A stretch of DNA of 64,000 nucleotides from Massilia sp. METH4 (lineage in GTDB: Bacteria > Pseudomonadota > Gammaproteobacteria > Burkholderiales > Burkholderiaceae_D): contig NZ_CP146614.1 of NCBI RefSeq assembly GCF_037094685.1, positions 558,001-622,000 of the forward strand. The letters are read 5' to 3'. Shown piece after piece: positions 8,670 through 18,467 of this stretch. The notes under the pieces are model-generated. The model had not been told where the DNA came from. It did not search any database and was given only the letters and a program-made list of their open reading frames with translations. Position numbers and translations under genes: made by a program. The first letter of the stretch is position 1. Each line of letters begins with the position of its first letter.

Positions 8670-10391
8670 ATGAAGAACATGAAAGTCGGTACCCGGCTGG
8701 CCGCCGGTTATGGTTTGGTCCTGTTACTGCTGTCGATGATCGTCGGCACGGGTGTGGTGCAGATGGGCGAGATGCAGGCGCGCATCGAGAACATCACGGA
8801 CATCAAGAACGTGCAGATTTCCCACGTCACCGCGCTGCGCAGCAGCGTGAACGAACGCATGATCGCGCTGCGCAATCTCGCCCTGCTCGTCGAGGACAAG
8901 ACGATGCGCCCCGAAGTGGAACGCATCCGCCAGCAGGAGACGCGCTATGGCGGGACCGTCGCCAGGCTCGCCGCGTCGTTCCGGGATGCCGGTGCCACGG
9001 CGGAAGAGAAGGCGCTGCTGGCAACGATCCAGGAGCAGGAACGCGTCGCCGTGCCGCTGATGAAGCAGGCCGAAGACCTGGCGTTGGCCATGGAAGGCGC
9101 CGAGGCCGGCTATGCACTGATGTACCGGGTGCGGCCGGTGCAGCGCGTGTGGGTGAATGCGATGAACGACCTCATCACGCTGGAGGAAAAGCTGAACGTC
9201 GCCAATGCGCGGCAAGCCAAGGAAACCTACCAGACGGCGGTGAATCTGATGCTGGCGCTGGGCGTGGTCGCCTTCCTCGCCGGCATCGGCGCGGCCACCT
9301 TCGTCACCCGTTCGCTGCTGCGCCAGCTGGGTGGCGAGCCGGAGACGGCGGCAGTCATCGCCGCGCGCATCGCCGACGGCGATTTGACCGTGGACGTGCC
9401 GGTGAAGGCGGGCGACACCGGCAGCATGATGCTGGCCATGCGCGACATGCGCGACAAGCTGGCCGCCATCGTCACCGAGGTGCGCGCCGGCACCGACACC
9501 ATCGCCACCGCGGCAAGCGAGGTTTCGGACGGCAATCTCGACCTGTCCGCCCGCACCGAGCAGCAGGCCGGCGCGCTCGAGGAAACCGCCTCGTCGATGG
9601 AGGAATTGACGTCGACCGTGCGGCAGAACGCCGAGAACGCGCAACAGGCCAGCGCCATGGCGGCCAGCGCATCCGAGGTGGCCGTGCAGGGCGGCGCCGT
9701 GGTGGCAAAGGTGGTGGACACGATGGACGCGATCGACGCCGCCGCGAAGAAGATCGTGGACATCATCGCCGTGATCGACGGCATCGCCTTCCAGACCAAT
9801 ATCCTTGCCTTGAACGCCGCCGTGGAAGCGGCCCGCGCGGGCGAACAGGGCCGCGGCTTCGCCGTGGTCGCGGGCGAAGTACGCAACCTTGCGCACCGTG
9901 CGGCGGCGGCCGCCAAGGAAATCAAGGAGCTGATCGACGACTCCGTCGAAAAGGTGGGCGTCGGCACCCAGCTGGTCGGCCGGGCCGGCGCCACCATGCA
10001 GGAGATCGTCGGCAGCGTGCAGCGCGTGACGGACATCATGACCGAGATCTCCGCCGCCAGCCGCGAACAGAGCTGCGGCATCGACCAGGTGAACAAGGCG
10101 CTGGCGTCGATGGACGAAGTGACGCAGCAAAATGCCGCGCTGGTGGAGCAGGCCAGCGCCGCCTCCGAGGCGATGCGCGAACAGGCGGCCACGCTGGCCG
10201 CTCTGGTGAACACGTTCACGATCGCGCAGGCCACCGCCCCCGCGGCCGCGCCGCGGCTGGCCGTGCCGAAGGCGCTTGCGCCAGCCGCGCCTGCCCCGCT
10301 GCCCGCCGCGCCGGCAAAAGCCGCCACGCCGCGGCGCGCCGCACCGCGCAAGGTGGCCAACGGTGACACCGTGGACTGGGAAGAGTTCTGA
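8670..10391 (+). CDS. Methyl-accepting chemotaxis protein (paralogue)
   Basis: This 573-residue chemoreceptor has the same layout as its neighbour: TM1, four-helix periplasmic sensor, TM2 ([20 protein letters not shown]), HAMP, a signalling hairpin with [20 protein letters not shown], an Ala/Pro-rich linker and a C-terminal DWEEF tether. The start at 8670 gives [10 protein letters not shown], aligning with [12 protein letters not shown] of the first receptor, and follows GGAAGAG. An in-frame ATG at 8658 is a close alternative, and the frame open to 8478 would pass through the promoter. The signalling domain is nearly identical to that of 6594-8357, so this is a tandem duplication with sensor divergence. 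Confidence 0.94.
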   Translation: MKNMKVGTRLAAGYGLVLLLLSMIVGTGVVQMGEMQARIENITDIKNVQISHVTALRSSVNERMIALRNLALLVEDKTMRPEVERIRQQETRYGGTVARLAASFRDAGATAEEKALLATIQEQERVAVPLMKQAEDLALAMEGAEAGYALMYRVRPVQRVWVNAMNDLITLEEKLNVANARQAKETYQTAVNLMLALGVVAFLAGIGAATFVTRSLLRQLGGEPETAAVIAARIADGDLTVDVPVKAGDTGSMMLAMRDMRDKLAAIVTEVRAGTDTIATAASEVSDGNLDLSARTEQQAGALEETASSMEELTSTVRQNAENAQQASAMAASASEVAVQGGAVVAKVVDTMDAIDAAAKKIVDIIAVIDGIAFQTNILALNAAVEAARAGEQGRGFAVVAGEVRNLAHRAAAAAKEIKELIDDSVEKVGVGTQLVGRAGATMQEIVGSVQRVTDIMTEISAASREQSCGIDQVNKALASMDEVTQQNAALVEQASAASEAMREQAATLAALVNTFTIAQATAPAAAPRLAVPKALAPAAPAPLPAAPAKAATPRRAAPRKVANGDTVDWEEF

Positions 10392-10397
10392 TCCCGT

Positions 10398-10422
10398 GCG
10401 ACTACAGCATGGCTGTAGTCGC
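10398..10422 (+). terminator. Hairpin after the second chemoreceptor
   Basis: The perfect 11-bp stem GCGACTACAGC / GCTGTAGTCGC has an ATG loop and is followed by AACCTTCCTTT, a weak U-tract. It begins 7 bp after the MCP stop and lies 43 bp before the pullulanase start. It most likely acts as a terminator or attenuator. Confidence 0.6.
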
Positions 10423-10464
10423 AACCTTCCTTTACCATACGTCCCCATCGAAACAGGGGGACGC

Positions 10465-13212
10465 ATGGACAATCCACACCGCAGCCGCGCGCTGCGCCTC
10501 GCCGTTGCGGCATCGGTCGCAACATCATTCGCCACCTCGGGCGCGGCGCACGCCGCCACATCCGCCGCCGCGCTGTGCGATGGCGATGCCTTCCAGGCGA
10601 TCCTCTCCCCCGCCGCCGCCACGTTCGACGCGCGGGCCGCGTGGCTGGACCGGCGCACGCTGCTGTGGCCGGGAGCCCGCGCCGACGCGCGCATCCGCCT
10701 GTATCACTCGCGGAACGCGGCGCTGACCGCGCCCGCCGGCGGCAAGGTCGCCGGCGCCGATGGCTTCTTGCGGCTCGACGCATCGCAGGCTGCCGTGCCC
10801 GAGCGGCTGCGCCATCTCGGCAATGGCCCGGTGTTCGCGCTGCGCGCGGTGGACGAAGGGCGTATCGCCGCCCTGCACCGCGGCCAGCTGCTGCTGGTGA
10901 GTGAAGCACCCGACGGCACCGTCCTCGACGCCACGCGCGTGCAGGTGGCCGGCGCGCTGGACGACCTGTACGCGGCGGCCGAAGCGGAAAGCCGGCTGGG
11001 TGCGGCTCCGGGCGCGGACGGCACCACGTTCAAGCTGTGGGCGCCGACGGCGCGGCAGGTATCGGTCTGCACCTACGATGGCGACAGCGGCCCGTCGCGC
11101 GCAGCCACGCCGATGCGCTTCGATGCGAAGACGGGCATCTGGTCCGCCAAGCTGCGCGGCAACCTCGATGGCAAGTATTACCGCTACGCGGTCGACGTGC
11201 TGGCGCCAAGCGCGGGCATCGTGCGCAACCTCGTCACCGACCCCTATTCGGTCAGCCTCACCACGGATTCCCGGCGCAGTTACATCGCCGACCTGGCCGC
11301 GCCGCGCCTGAAGCCGGCCGGTTGGGACGACGACGTGCGGCCCGCGAAAGTGAAGGCCCAGCCGGACATGTCGATCTACGAATTGCACGTGCGCGACTTC
11401 TCGATCGGCGATGCCACCGTGAGCCCGGCGAACCGCGGCAAGTACACCGCCTTCCTGGAAACGGAATCGGACGGCATGAAGCACCTGCGCGCGCTGTCGC
11501 AGGCCGGGCTGACGGACGTGCACCTGCTGCCCGTGTATGACATCGGCAGCATTCCCGAGCAGGGCTGCGCGACACCGGCGCCGGCCGGCGCGCCGGACAG
11601 CGACGCGCAACAGAAGCTGATCGGCGCCAGCAAGCTCACGGACTGCTACAACTGGGGTTACGACCCGTACCACTACAGCGCGCCGGAAGGCAGCTACAGC
11701 ACCAACCCTGCCGATGGGTCGCGACGCATCGTCGAGTTCCGGCAGATGGTGCAGGCGCTGCACCGCGCCGGCCTGCGAGTGGGCATGGACGTCGTCTATA
11801 ACCACACCTACACGGCCGGCCAGGACGAGAAATCGGTGCTGGACCGCGTGGTGCCCGGCTACTACCACCGGCTCGATGCGAAGGGCGCGATCGAGCGTTC
11901 GACGTGCTGCGAGAACACGGCGACGGAACACCGCATGATGGGCAAGCTGATGATCGATTCGAGCGAGCTGTGGACGCGGCACTACCACATCGACTCGTTC
12001 CGCTTCGACCTGATGGGCCACCAGCCGCGCGCCGTGATGGAGGCTCTGCAGCGCCGCGTGAACGCCGCGACGGGCCGGCACGTGAACCTGATCGGCGAAG
12101 GCTGGAACTTCGGCGAAGTCGCCGACGGCAAGCGCTTCGTGCAGGCTTCGCAGCTGTCGTTGAACGGCAGCGGCATCGGCACGTTCAGCGATCGCGGGCG
12201 CGATGCCGTGCGTGGCGGTGGCGCGGGCGATTCGGGGCGCGACATGTTCACGCGGCAGGGCTTTGTGAATGGCCTGGTTTACGATCCCAATGAAGAAAAT
12301 GCGCGCAACGCGCCGCGCGACCGCACCGAACTGCTGAAGGCGGCGGACTTGGTGAAAGTGGGCCTGGCCGGAACGTTGCGCACGTATCCGTTGCAGACCT
12401 ACACGGGAGAGGTGCGCGAGCTGCAGCATATCGATTACAGCGGCCAGCCCGCCGGCTATGCGAGCGAGCCGGGCGAAGTCGTGAACTACGTGGAGAACCA
12501 CGACAACCAGACCCTGTACGACCTGAACGTGCTGCGGCTGCCGGCATCGACGTCGACCGCCGAGCGCGCGCGCGTGCAGGTGCTGGCCGCCGCCATCAAT
12601 GCCTTCAGCCAGGGCGTGGCCTACTTCCACGCCGGTTTCGACATCCTGCGCTCGAAGTCCCTGGACCGCAACAGCTTCGAATCCGGCGACTGGTTCAACC
12701 GGCTGGACTGGACTTACCGCGACAACTACTTCGGCACGGGCCTGCCGCCGGCGGCCGACAACGGCAAGGATTACGCGCTGTTCCAGCCGCTGCTGGCCAA
12801 CCCGGCGTTCAAGCCGGCGCCGCGCGACATCGCCTTCACGCGCGACGCGTTCCGCGACCTGCTGAACATCCGCGCCAGCAGCACGCTCTTCCGGCTGCGC
12901 AGCGCCGACGACGTCAAGGCGCGCCTGCGCTTCTACAATACGGGCCCGGCGCAGGTCCCGACCGTGATCGCCGGCCGTCTCGACGGCGCCGGCTACGACG
13001 GTGCGGGCTTCGAGGCCGTGCTGTACCTGATCAACGTCGACAAGGTGCCGCGATCGATCGCCGTGCCCCAGGAAGCCGGCCGCAATTGGCACCCGCACCC
13101 CGTGCACACGTCCTCCAGCGCCGCCGACCCACGCGCCCTCGACGCCCGTTACGACGCCTCGACCGGCCGCTTCACCATCCCGGCCCGCACCGCCGTCGTG
13201 TTTGTGGAATAA
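10465..13212 (+). CDS. pulA: Exported pullulanase-type alpha-1,6-glucosidase (GH13_14)
   Basis: This 915-residue enzyme should debranch pullulan and branched maltodextrins outside the cytoplasm. A signal peptide ([21 protein letters not shown], cleavage after AHA) is followed by N-terminal beta domains, a CBM48-like module ([16 protein letters not shown]) and the catalytic barrel with the pullulanase signature YNWGYDP (395-401). Catalytic residues are nucleophile D515 (FRFDLMGH), acid/base E545 (IGEGWNFGE) and D680 (ENHDNQ). A C-terminal beta domain ends the protein. Start at 10465 follows ACAGGGGGACGC. It is transcribed alone, convergent with the amylase-pgm-transporter group, and is functionally linked to that group by substrate. 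Confidence 0.93.
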   Translation: MDNPHRSRALRLAVAASVATSFATSGAAHAATSAAALCDGDAFQAILSPAAATFDARAAWLDRRTLLWPGARADARIRLYHSRNAALTAPAGGKVAGADGFLRLDASQAAVPERLRHLGNGPVFALRAVDEGRIAALHRGQLLLVSEAPDGTVLDATRVQVAGALDDLYAAAEAESRLGAAPGADGTTFKLWAPTARQVSVCTYDGDSGPSRAATPMRFDAKTGIWSAKLRGNLDGKYYRYAVDVLAPSAGIVRNLVTDPYSVSLTTDSRRSYIADLAAPRLKPAGWDDDVRPAKVKAQPDMSIYELHVRDFSIGDATVSPANRGKYTAFLETESDGMKHLRALSQAGLTDVHLLPVYDIGSIPEQGCATPAPAGAPDSDAQQKLIGASKLTDCYNWGYDPYHYSAPEGSYSTNPADGSRRIVEFRQMVQALHRAGLRVGMDVVYNHTYTAGQDEKSVLDRVVPGYYHRLDAKGAIERSTCCENTATEHRMMGKLMIDSSELWTRHYHIDSFRFDLMGHQPRAVMEALQRRVNAATGRHVNLIGEGWNFGEVADGKRFVQASQLSLNGSGIGTFSDRGRDAVRGGGAGDSGRDMFTRQGFVNGLVYDPNEENARNAPRDRTELLKAADLVKVGLAGTLRTYPLQTYTGEVRELQHIDYSGQPAGYASEPGEVVNYVENHDNQTLYDLNVLRLPASTSTAERARVQVLAAAINAFSQGVAYFHAGFDILRSKSLDRNSFESGDWFNRLDWTYRDNYFGTGLPPAADNGKDYALFQPLLANPAFKPAPRDIAFTRDAFRDLLNIRASSTLFRLRSADDVKARLRFYNTGPAQVPTVIAGRLDGAGYDGAGFEAVLYLINVDKVPRSIAVPQEAGRNWHPHPVHTSSSAADPRALDARYDASTGRFTIPARTAVVFVE

Positions 13213-13240
13213 ACGCCACGAAAAAGCGCTATAAAAATCC

Positions 13241-13339
13241 GGGGACTGTCCCTGTTGGTTGAACGCCACAGGTACTGTTGTAAAAATTCGGGGGCTGTCC
13301 CCACCTCCAAAGTGTTGTAAAAGATCGGGGACTGTCCCC
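13241..13339. repeat. Three copies of a GGGGACTGTCCCC palindrome
   Basis: Copies lie at 13241-13252 (3' end degraded), 13290-13302 (GGGGGCTGTCCCC) and 13327-13339 (perfect). The last two are preceded by the same leader, GTTGTAAAA followed by A/G-T-T/C. They fill the 156-bp gap between the convergent pulA and amylase genes, and the third copy forms a terminator. The palindrome belongs to a different family from the REP elements near 62 kb. Confidence 0.7.
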
Positions 13340-13348
13340 GATTTTTTA
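13324..13348. terminator. Bidirectional terminator between pulA and the amylase gene
   Basis: The stem ATCGGGGAC / GTCCCCGAT is followed on the plus strand by TTTTTT and on the minus strand by CTTTT. It lies between two convergent genes and is built from the third GGGGACTGTCCCC repeat. Confidence 0.75.
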
Positions 13349-13368
13349 CAACAGCAGAACCCTTTTTT

Positions 13369-15045
13369 TTACCGCGCGGCTTCGAGGAGGACCGTGCTGA
13401 ACTTGCCGCGCGTGCGCACGGTGCCGTTGGTGACGGTGTAGGTGGTGCCGGCGTAGGCGTCGCGGACCTTGGTGCCGTTGGCGAAGATGCCGCCGACCTG
13501 GATCGCGACCGGCTTGCCGACCGGTACGTCGAGCGCCACCACCACCTTGTCGGACAGGCCACCGCCGGTGAACGTGCGCGAGAACGTGTAAGGCGCATCG
13601 GCCAGCCTGGCGTGCGCGCCGGCGCCGATCGACACGTGGCCGCGCCGGAACTGGCCCAGCTTGGCCCAGTGCGCGCGCACGTCGGCGATGCGGTAGCCGT
13701 CGCGCGCGGCATTGGCTTGCAGCTCGTCCCAGTTCATGAACGAACGCAGCTTGGCGTCCCCCACCGCGTCTGCAATGTCGAGCCGGCGCGCCGTCTCGTC
13801 GCCGTAGTAGACCTGCGCGGCGCCCGGTGCCAGCAGCAGCTTGTTCGCGGATTCGAACGGTTTCACGCGCGCGGCGTCGAACGGGTTACCGTCGTCGTGC
13901 GAGTCGACATAGTTCAGCACCGACTTGCCCTTCAGCGGCCCGGCCAGCTGCGCCGCGTATTTCGAGAAGATGCTTTCGTAGTCGCCCTTGCCGTCGCCGG
14001 GCAGGCTGAAGTTGATCAGGCTGTCGAAGCCGTTGGCGTAGAAGTCGGTCTTGACGCCGCCGCCCATGTCGAACTCGCGCCCATGGCCGATCGCATAGTT
14101 GTACACCTCGGCCACCGTGAAGAACTTGCCGTCGCCCAGCACCTTGCCGGGATTGGCTTTCTTCCATTCGTCGTGCGCGGCCTCGGTGACGGTACGCAGC
14201 TCCTTCCACACACCGGCCTCGGTGTGCTTGACGGTGTCGCCGCGGTAGCCGTCGATGCCGAACTTGCGGATCCAGTCGGCGTGCCACTTCATCAGGTAGT
14301 AGCGCGGCGCGCGCGGATAGCCGGTGCGGGCGAAGAACTCGTCCAGCTCCTTCACTTCGCGCTCGTAGCGCCCTTCCTTCTTCCATTTCTGCACGAGGAC
14401 GGGCGGCAGCGCCACCGGGGTATCGCTTTCCGTGCGCACGTCCGGCAGGTTGTCCACCAGCGTGCACGAGATCGTGGTGGGCGCGTCCTTGTGCGCGCAC
14501 TTGGGTGACGTGCGTACCCAGTCCGCCGGCCACACGGGATCGGCATCCGTCACCGGCCCCGTATGGTTCATCACCACGTCCAGCAATACCCGGATGCCGC
14601 GCGCATGGGCTGCATCGACGAAATCGCGGAAGTCCTGCTCCGTGCCCAGGTTGGCATCGACGGCCGTGAAATCGCGCGCCCAGTAGCCATGGAAGCCATA
14701 GGATTTGCCGGTTCCCTCGTCGGTGCCGGCATGGATCTGCTCCACGGGCGGCGTCAGCCAGATCGCGTTCACGCCCAGGCTGTCGAAGTAACCCTCCTTC
14801 ACCTTGGCCGTCAGGCCTTTCAGGTCGCCGCCCATGTAGCCGCGCAGCGGCGCCGCGTCGGCCTTGCGGCCATAGGCCAGGTCATTGGACTTGTCGCCGT
14901 TGGCGAAGCGGTCGGTGAGCAGGAAGTAGACGGTCGCGTTCTCCCACACGAATGGCATCGACATTTTCGGCGTGGCGGGCGCCGCCATCGCCGATGAGCC
15001 GGACGCCGCCAACAGTAGGGACAATGCCAGGGATGTGAGTTTCAT
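13369..15045 (-). CDS. Exported GH13 alpha-amylase
   Basis: This 558-residue enzyme has a signal peptide (MKLTSLALSLLLAASGSSAM, cleavage near residue 21-22), so it acts in the periplasm or outside the cell on alpha-1,4-glucans. The barrel begins with ATVYFLLTDRFANGDKSND. Catalytic residues are nucleophile D270 in GYRGDTVKHTE, acid/base E313 in FTVAEVYNY and D384 in DSHDDGNP. The C-terminal beta-sandwich follows. Calcium-site residues (DVVMNH at 156-161) are present. The start follows AAAGGAAAGGTCGC. Only 18 bp separate it from the upstream pgm stop, so pgm and this gene are cotranscribed and probably belong to a transporter-pgm-amylase operon. Confidence 0.93.
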   Translation of the reverse strand: MKLTSLALSLLLAASGSSAMAAPATPKMSMPFVWENATVYFLLTDRFANGDKSNDLAYGRKADAAPLRGYMGGDLKGLTAKVKEGYFDSLGVNAIWLTPPVEQIHAGTDEGTGKSYGFHGYWARDFTAVDANLGTEQDFRDFVDAAHARGIRVLLDVVMNHTGPVTDADPVWPADWVRTSPKCAHKDAPTTISCTLVDNLPDVRTESDTPVALPPVLVQKWKKEGRYEREVKELDEFFARTGYPRAPRYYLMKWHADWIRKFGIDGYRGDTVKHTEAGVWKELRTVTEAAHDEWKKANPGKVLGDGKFFTVAEVYNYAIGHGREFDMGGGVKTDFYANGFDSLINFSLPGDGKGDYESIFSKYAAQLAGPLKGKSVLNYVDSHDDGNPFDAARVKPFESANKLLLAPGAAQVYYGDETARRLDIADAVGDAKLRSFMNWDELQANAARDGYRIADVRAHWAKLGQFRRGHVSIGAGAHARLADAPYTFSRTFTGGGLSDKVVVALDVPVGKPVAIQVGGIFANGTKVRDAYAGTTYTVTNGTVRTRGKFSTVLLEAAR

Positions 15046-15063
15046 GCGACCTTTCCTTTGTGG

Positions 15064-16713
<1,650 letters not shown>

Positions 16714-16805
16714 TTAGCTTAAGATTAACATCCCAGCCTACCGCGATCTACGGTGCGGCGGCGCGCGGCTCGTTGCTTGATCGTATTTTTATCGCGCGAA
16801 CTTCT

Positions 16806-18131
16806 TCATTCCGCGGGGCGCGCCGTGTCCTTCACGAACAGGGTCAGTACGGCTGCCAGCACCATCGAGGCGCCGCCCAGCGCCAGCGTGCTGGCCGTGT
16901 GCCCGCCGAATACGTGGCTCGTGACGAAGCCGAGCACGAGGCCCGACATGATCTGCGGGATCACGACGAAGATATTGAACACGCCCATGTAGAAACCCAT
17001 CCGCTTGGGCGGCAGCGCGCCGGCCAGGATCGCATACGGCATCGTCAGGATGCTGGCCCAGGCCAGGCCCACGCCGATCATCGGCAGCATCAGCGTTTCG
17101 CGGTCGTGGATGAGAAATACGCTGGCCAGCGACAGGCCGCCGATCACCAGGCACACCATGTGCACGATCTTGCGGCTGGTGGCGCGGGCGAACACGGGCA
17201 GGATGAAGGCGGCCAGCGCCGCCACCCCCGAGTACACGGCGAACATGTTGCCGGCCCAGTTGCCGGCGGCCTGGTAGGCGGCCGATTGCGCGTCCGTGGT
17301 GCCGAACACGTTGTCTGCCACGGCGGACGTGGTGTAGATCCACATCGCGAACAGCCCGATCCACGTGAAGAACGTCACGAAGGCCAGCTGCACCATCGTC
17401 GTCGGCATGCGGCCGATGCCGCCGAAGATCTCGGCCAGCGCGTGTCCCAGGCCCTTCGCGGCGCTGCGCTCGCGCTGGAACTGCTCCAGGTTTTCGGGCG
17501 GCAGCTCGTCGGCCGCGAACACGGTCCACAGCACGGACACCAGGTACACGGCGCCGCCCGCATAGAACGCGTAGCGCACGGTATCGGGAATGCCGCCCGC
17601 GGCGGCCACATTGCTCACGCCCAGGTAGTCGGAGAAGATGGTCGGCAGCAGCGAGGCGACGACGGCGCCGCAGCCGATGAAGAAGGTCTGCATCGCGAAG
17701 CCGGCCGTCTGCTGCGAAGGATCGAGCTTGTCGCCGACGAACGCGCGGAACGGCTCCATCGACACGTTGATCGCCGCATCCATCATCCACAGCACGAGCG
17801 CGGCCATCCACAGCGCCTGCGAGTTCGGCATCAGGAACAGCGCCAGCGACGCGAACACGGCGCCAGCGAAGAAGAACGGGCGGCGGCGACCCCACTTCGG
17901 ATGCCAGAAATTATCGGAAAGGTAGCCGATGATGGGTTGCACCAGCAGGCCCGTGATCGGCGCCGCCAGCCACAGCAGCGGCAGCTCTTCCGGATTGGCG
18001 CCCAGCGTGGAAAAAATGCGGCTGGTATTGGCGTTCTGCAGCGCAAAACCGAATTGGATGCCGAAAAAGCCGAAGCTCATGTTCCAGAGCTGCCAGAAAG
18101 ACAGCCTGGGTTTGGTGGAAGAAGAATGCAT
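16806..18131 (-). CDS. Maltose/maltodextrin-type MFS (GPH-like) sugar transporter
   Basis: This 441-residue inner-membrane transporter has about 12 helices. The N-terminal segment FWQLWNMSFGFFGIQFGFAL and the loop GRRRPFFFAGAV resemble the SLC45/GPH-like sugar:proton symporters that import maltose in Caulobacter and Xanthomonas relatives. The conserved WMMDAAINVSMEPFRAFVGD segment in helix 4 supports this. The start at 18131 is chosen because an upstream ATG would cross the operator region. Two operator-like repeats (18163-18177 and 18238-18252) lie immediately upstream, matching those of the TonB receptor and alpha-glucosidase genes. The pgm gene follows on the same strand. Confidence 0.9.
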   Translation of the reverse strand: MHSSSTKPRLSFWQLWNMSFGFFGIQFGFALQNANTSRIFSTLGANPEELPLLWLAAPITGLLVQPIIGYLSDNFWHPKWGRRRPFFFAGAVFASLALFLMPNSQALWMAALVLWMMDAAINVSMEPFRAFVGDKLDPSQQTAGFAMQTFFIGCGAVVASLLPTIFSDYLGVSNVAAAGGIPDTVRYAFYAGGAVYLVSVLWTVFAADELPPENLEQFQRERSAAKGLGHALAEIFGGIGRMPTTMVQLAFVTFFTWIGLFAMWIYTTSAVADNVFGTTDAQSAAYQAAGNWAGNMFAVYSGVAALAAFILPVFARATSRKIVHMVCLVIGGLSLASVFLIHDRETLMLPMIGVGLAWASILTMPYAILAGALPPKRMGFYMGVFNIFVVIPQIMSGLVLGFVTSHVFGGHTASTLALGGASMVLAAVLTLFVKDTARPAE

Positions 18132-18162
18132 CCAGGTCTCCGATGTTATGCGCCACTGTATT

Positions 18163-18177
18163 TGTAGCAAAATAACA
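18163..18177. promoter_or_regulatory. Candidate maltodextrin-regulon operator
   Basis: TGTAGCAAAATAACA retains the left arm and part of the right arm of the 15-bp repeat. Together with the copy at 18238 it shares the longer context TTTGTAG.(A/C)AAA.AACATGA. It lies 32 bp before the sugar transporter start. Confidence 0.5.
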
Positions 18178-18237
18178 TGACCTCTACAGCGCGTCAATGG
18201 CCCTGGCACCTTGATTACGGCCGATTACGTGCCACTT

Positions 18238-18252
18238 TGTAGTCAAACAACA
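18238..18252. promoter_or_regulatory. Candidate maltodextrin-regulon operator
   Basis: TGTAGTCAAACAACA differs by one base from the consensus TGTAGTCAAACTACA. It lies 75 bp upstream of the neighbouring copy and 107 bp before the sugar transporter start. Confidence 0.6.
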
Positions 18253-18256
18253 TGAA

Positions 18257-18281
18257 GAAAATGGGGACGTACCCCATTTTT
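18257..18281 (-). terminator. Rho-independent terminator after the GH31 gene
   Basis: The stem AAAATGGGG / CCCCATTTT has an ACGTA loop and flanking T and A runs, so it can work in either direction. It lies about 190 bp beyond the GH31 stop and before the transporter operators, so it would insulate the two minus-strand units. Confidence 0.65.
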
Positions 18282-18345
18282 CGAGCAATATTCCGGGGGA
18301 AACCATGGACGCACGCGGAGTTTCTGGCGCCGGCTTTGCGAAGTG

Positions 18346-18454
18346 TTTCCCAAAACCGGGGGCGCGGCCGGGGTTTCAAGGAGCATCGCTCCTTGCCGGC
18401 ATAGCGGTGCGAGCCTGCAGGCTCGCACTCCTCCCTGACCCCGGGTTTGGGAAA
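18346..18454. repeat. Nested palindromic element
   Basis: Outer arms TTTCCCAAAACCGGGG (18346-18361) and CCCCGGGTTTGGGAAA (18439-18454) are complementary at 15 of 16 positions. They enclose two perfect hairpins: AAGGAGC-ATC-GCTCCTT (18378-18394) and the 22-bp palindrome made of GTGCGAGCCTG and its complement (18407-18428). The whole can fold as a three-way cruciform. It lies just after the GH31 stop and looks like a composite REP or BIME element. Confidence 0.7.
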
Positions 18455-18467
18455 TTGTTGCGTGTGA

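Noticed and set aside
10398..10422. Regulon operator in the hairpin before pulA (contains ACTACA and TGTAGT)
   Set aside because: The half-sites are in the opposite order from the operator consensus and form a tight stem-loop directly after the MCP stop, better explained as a terminator.
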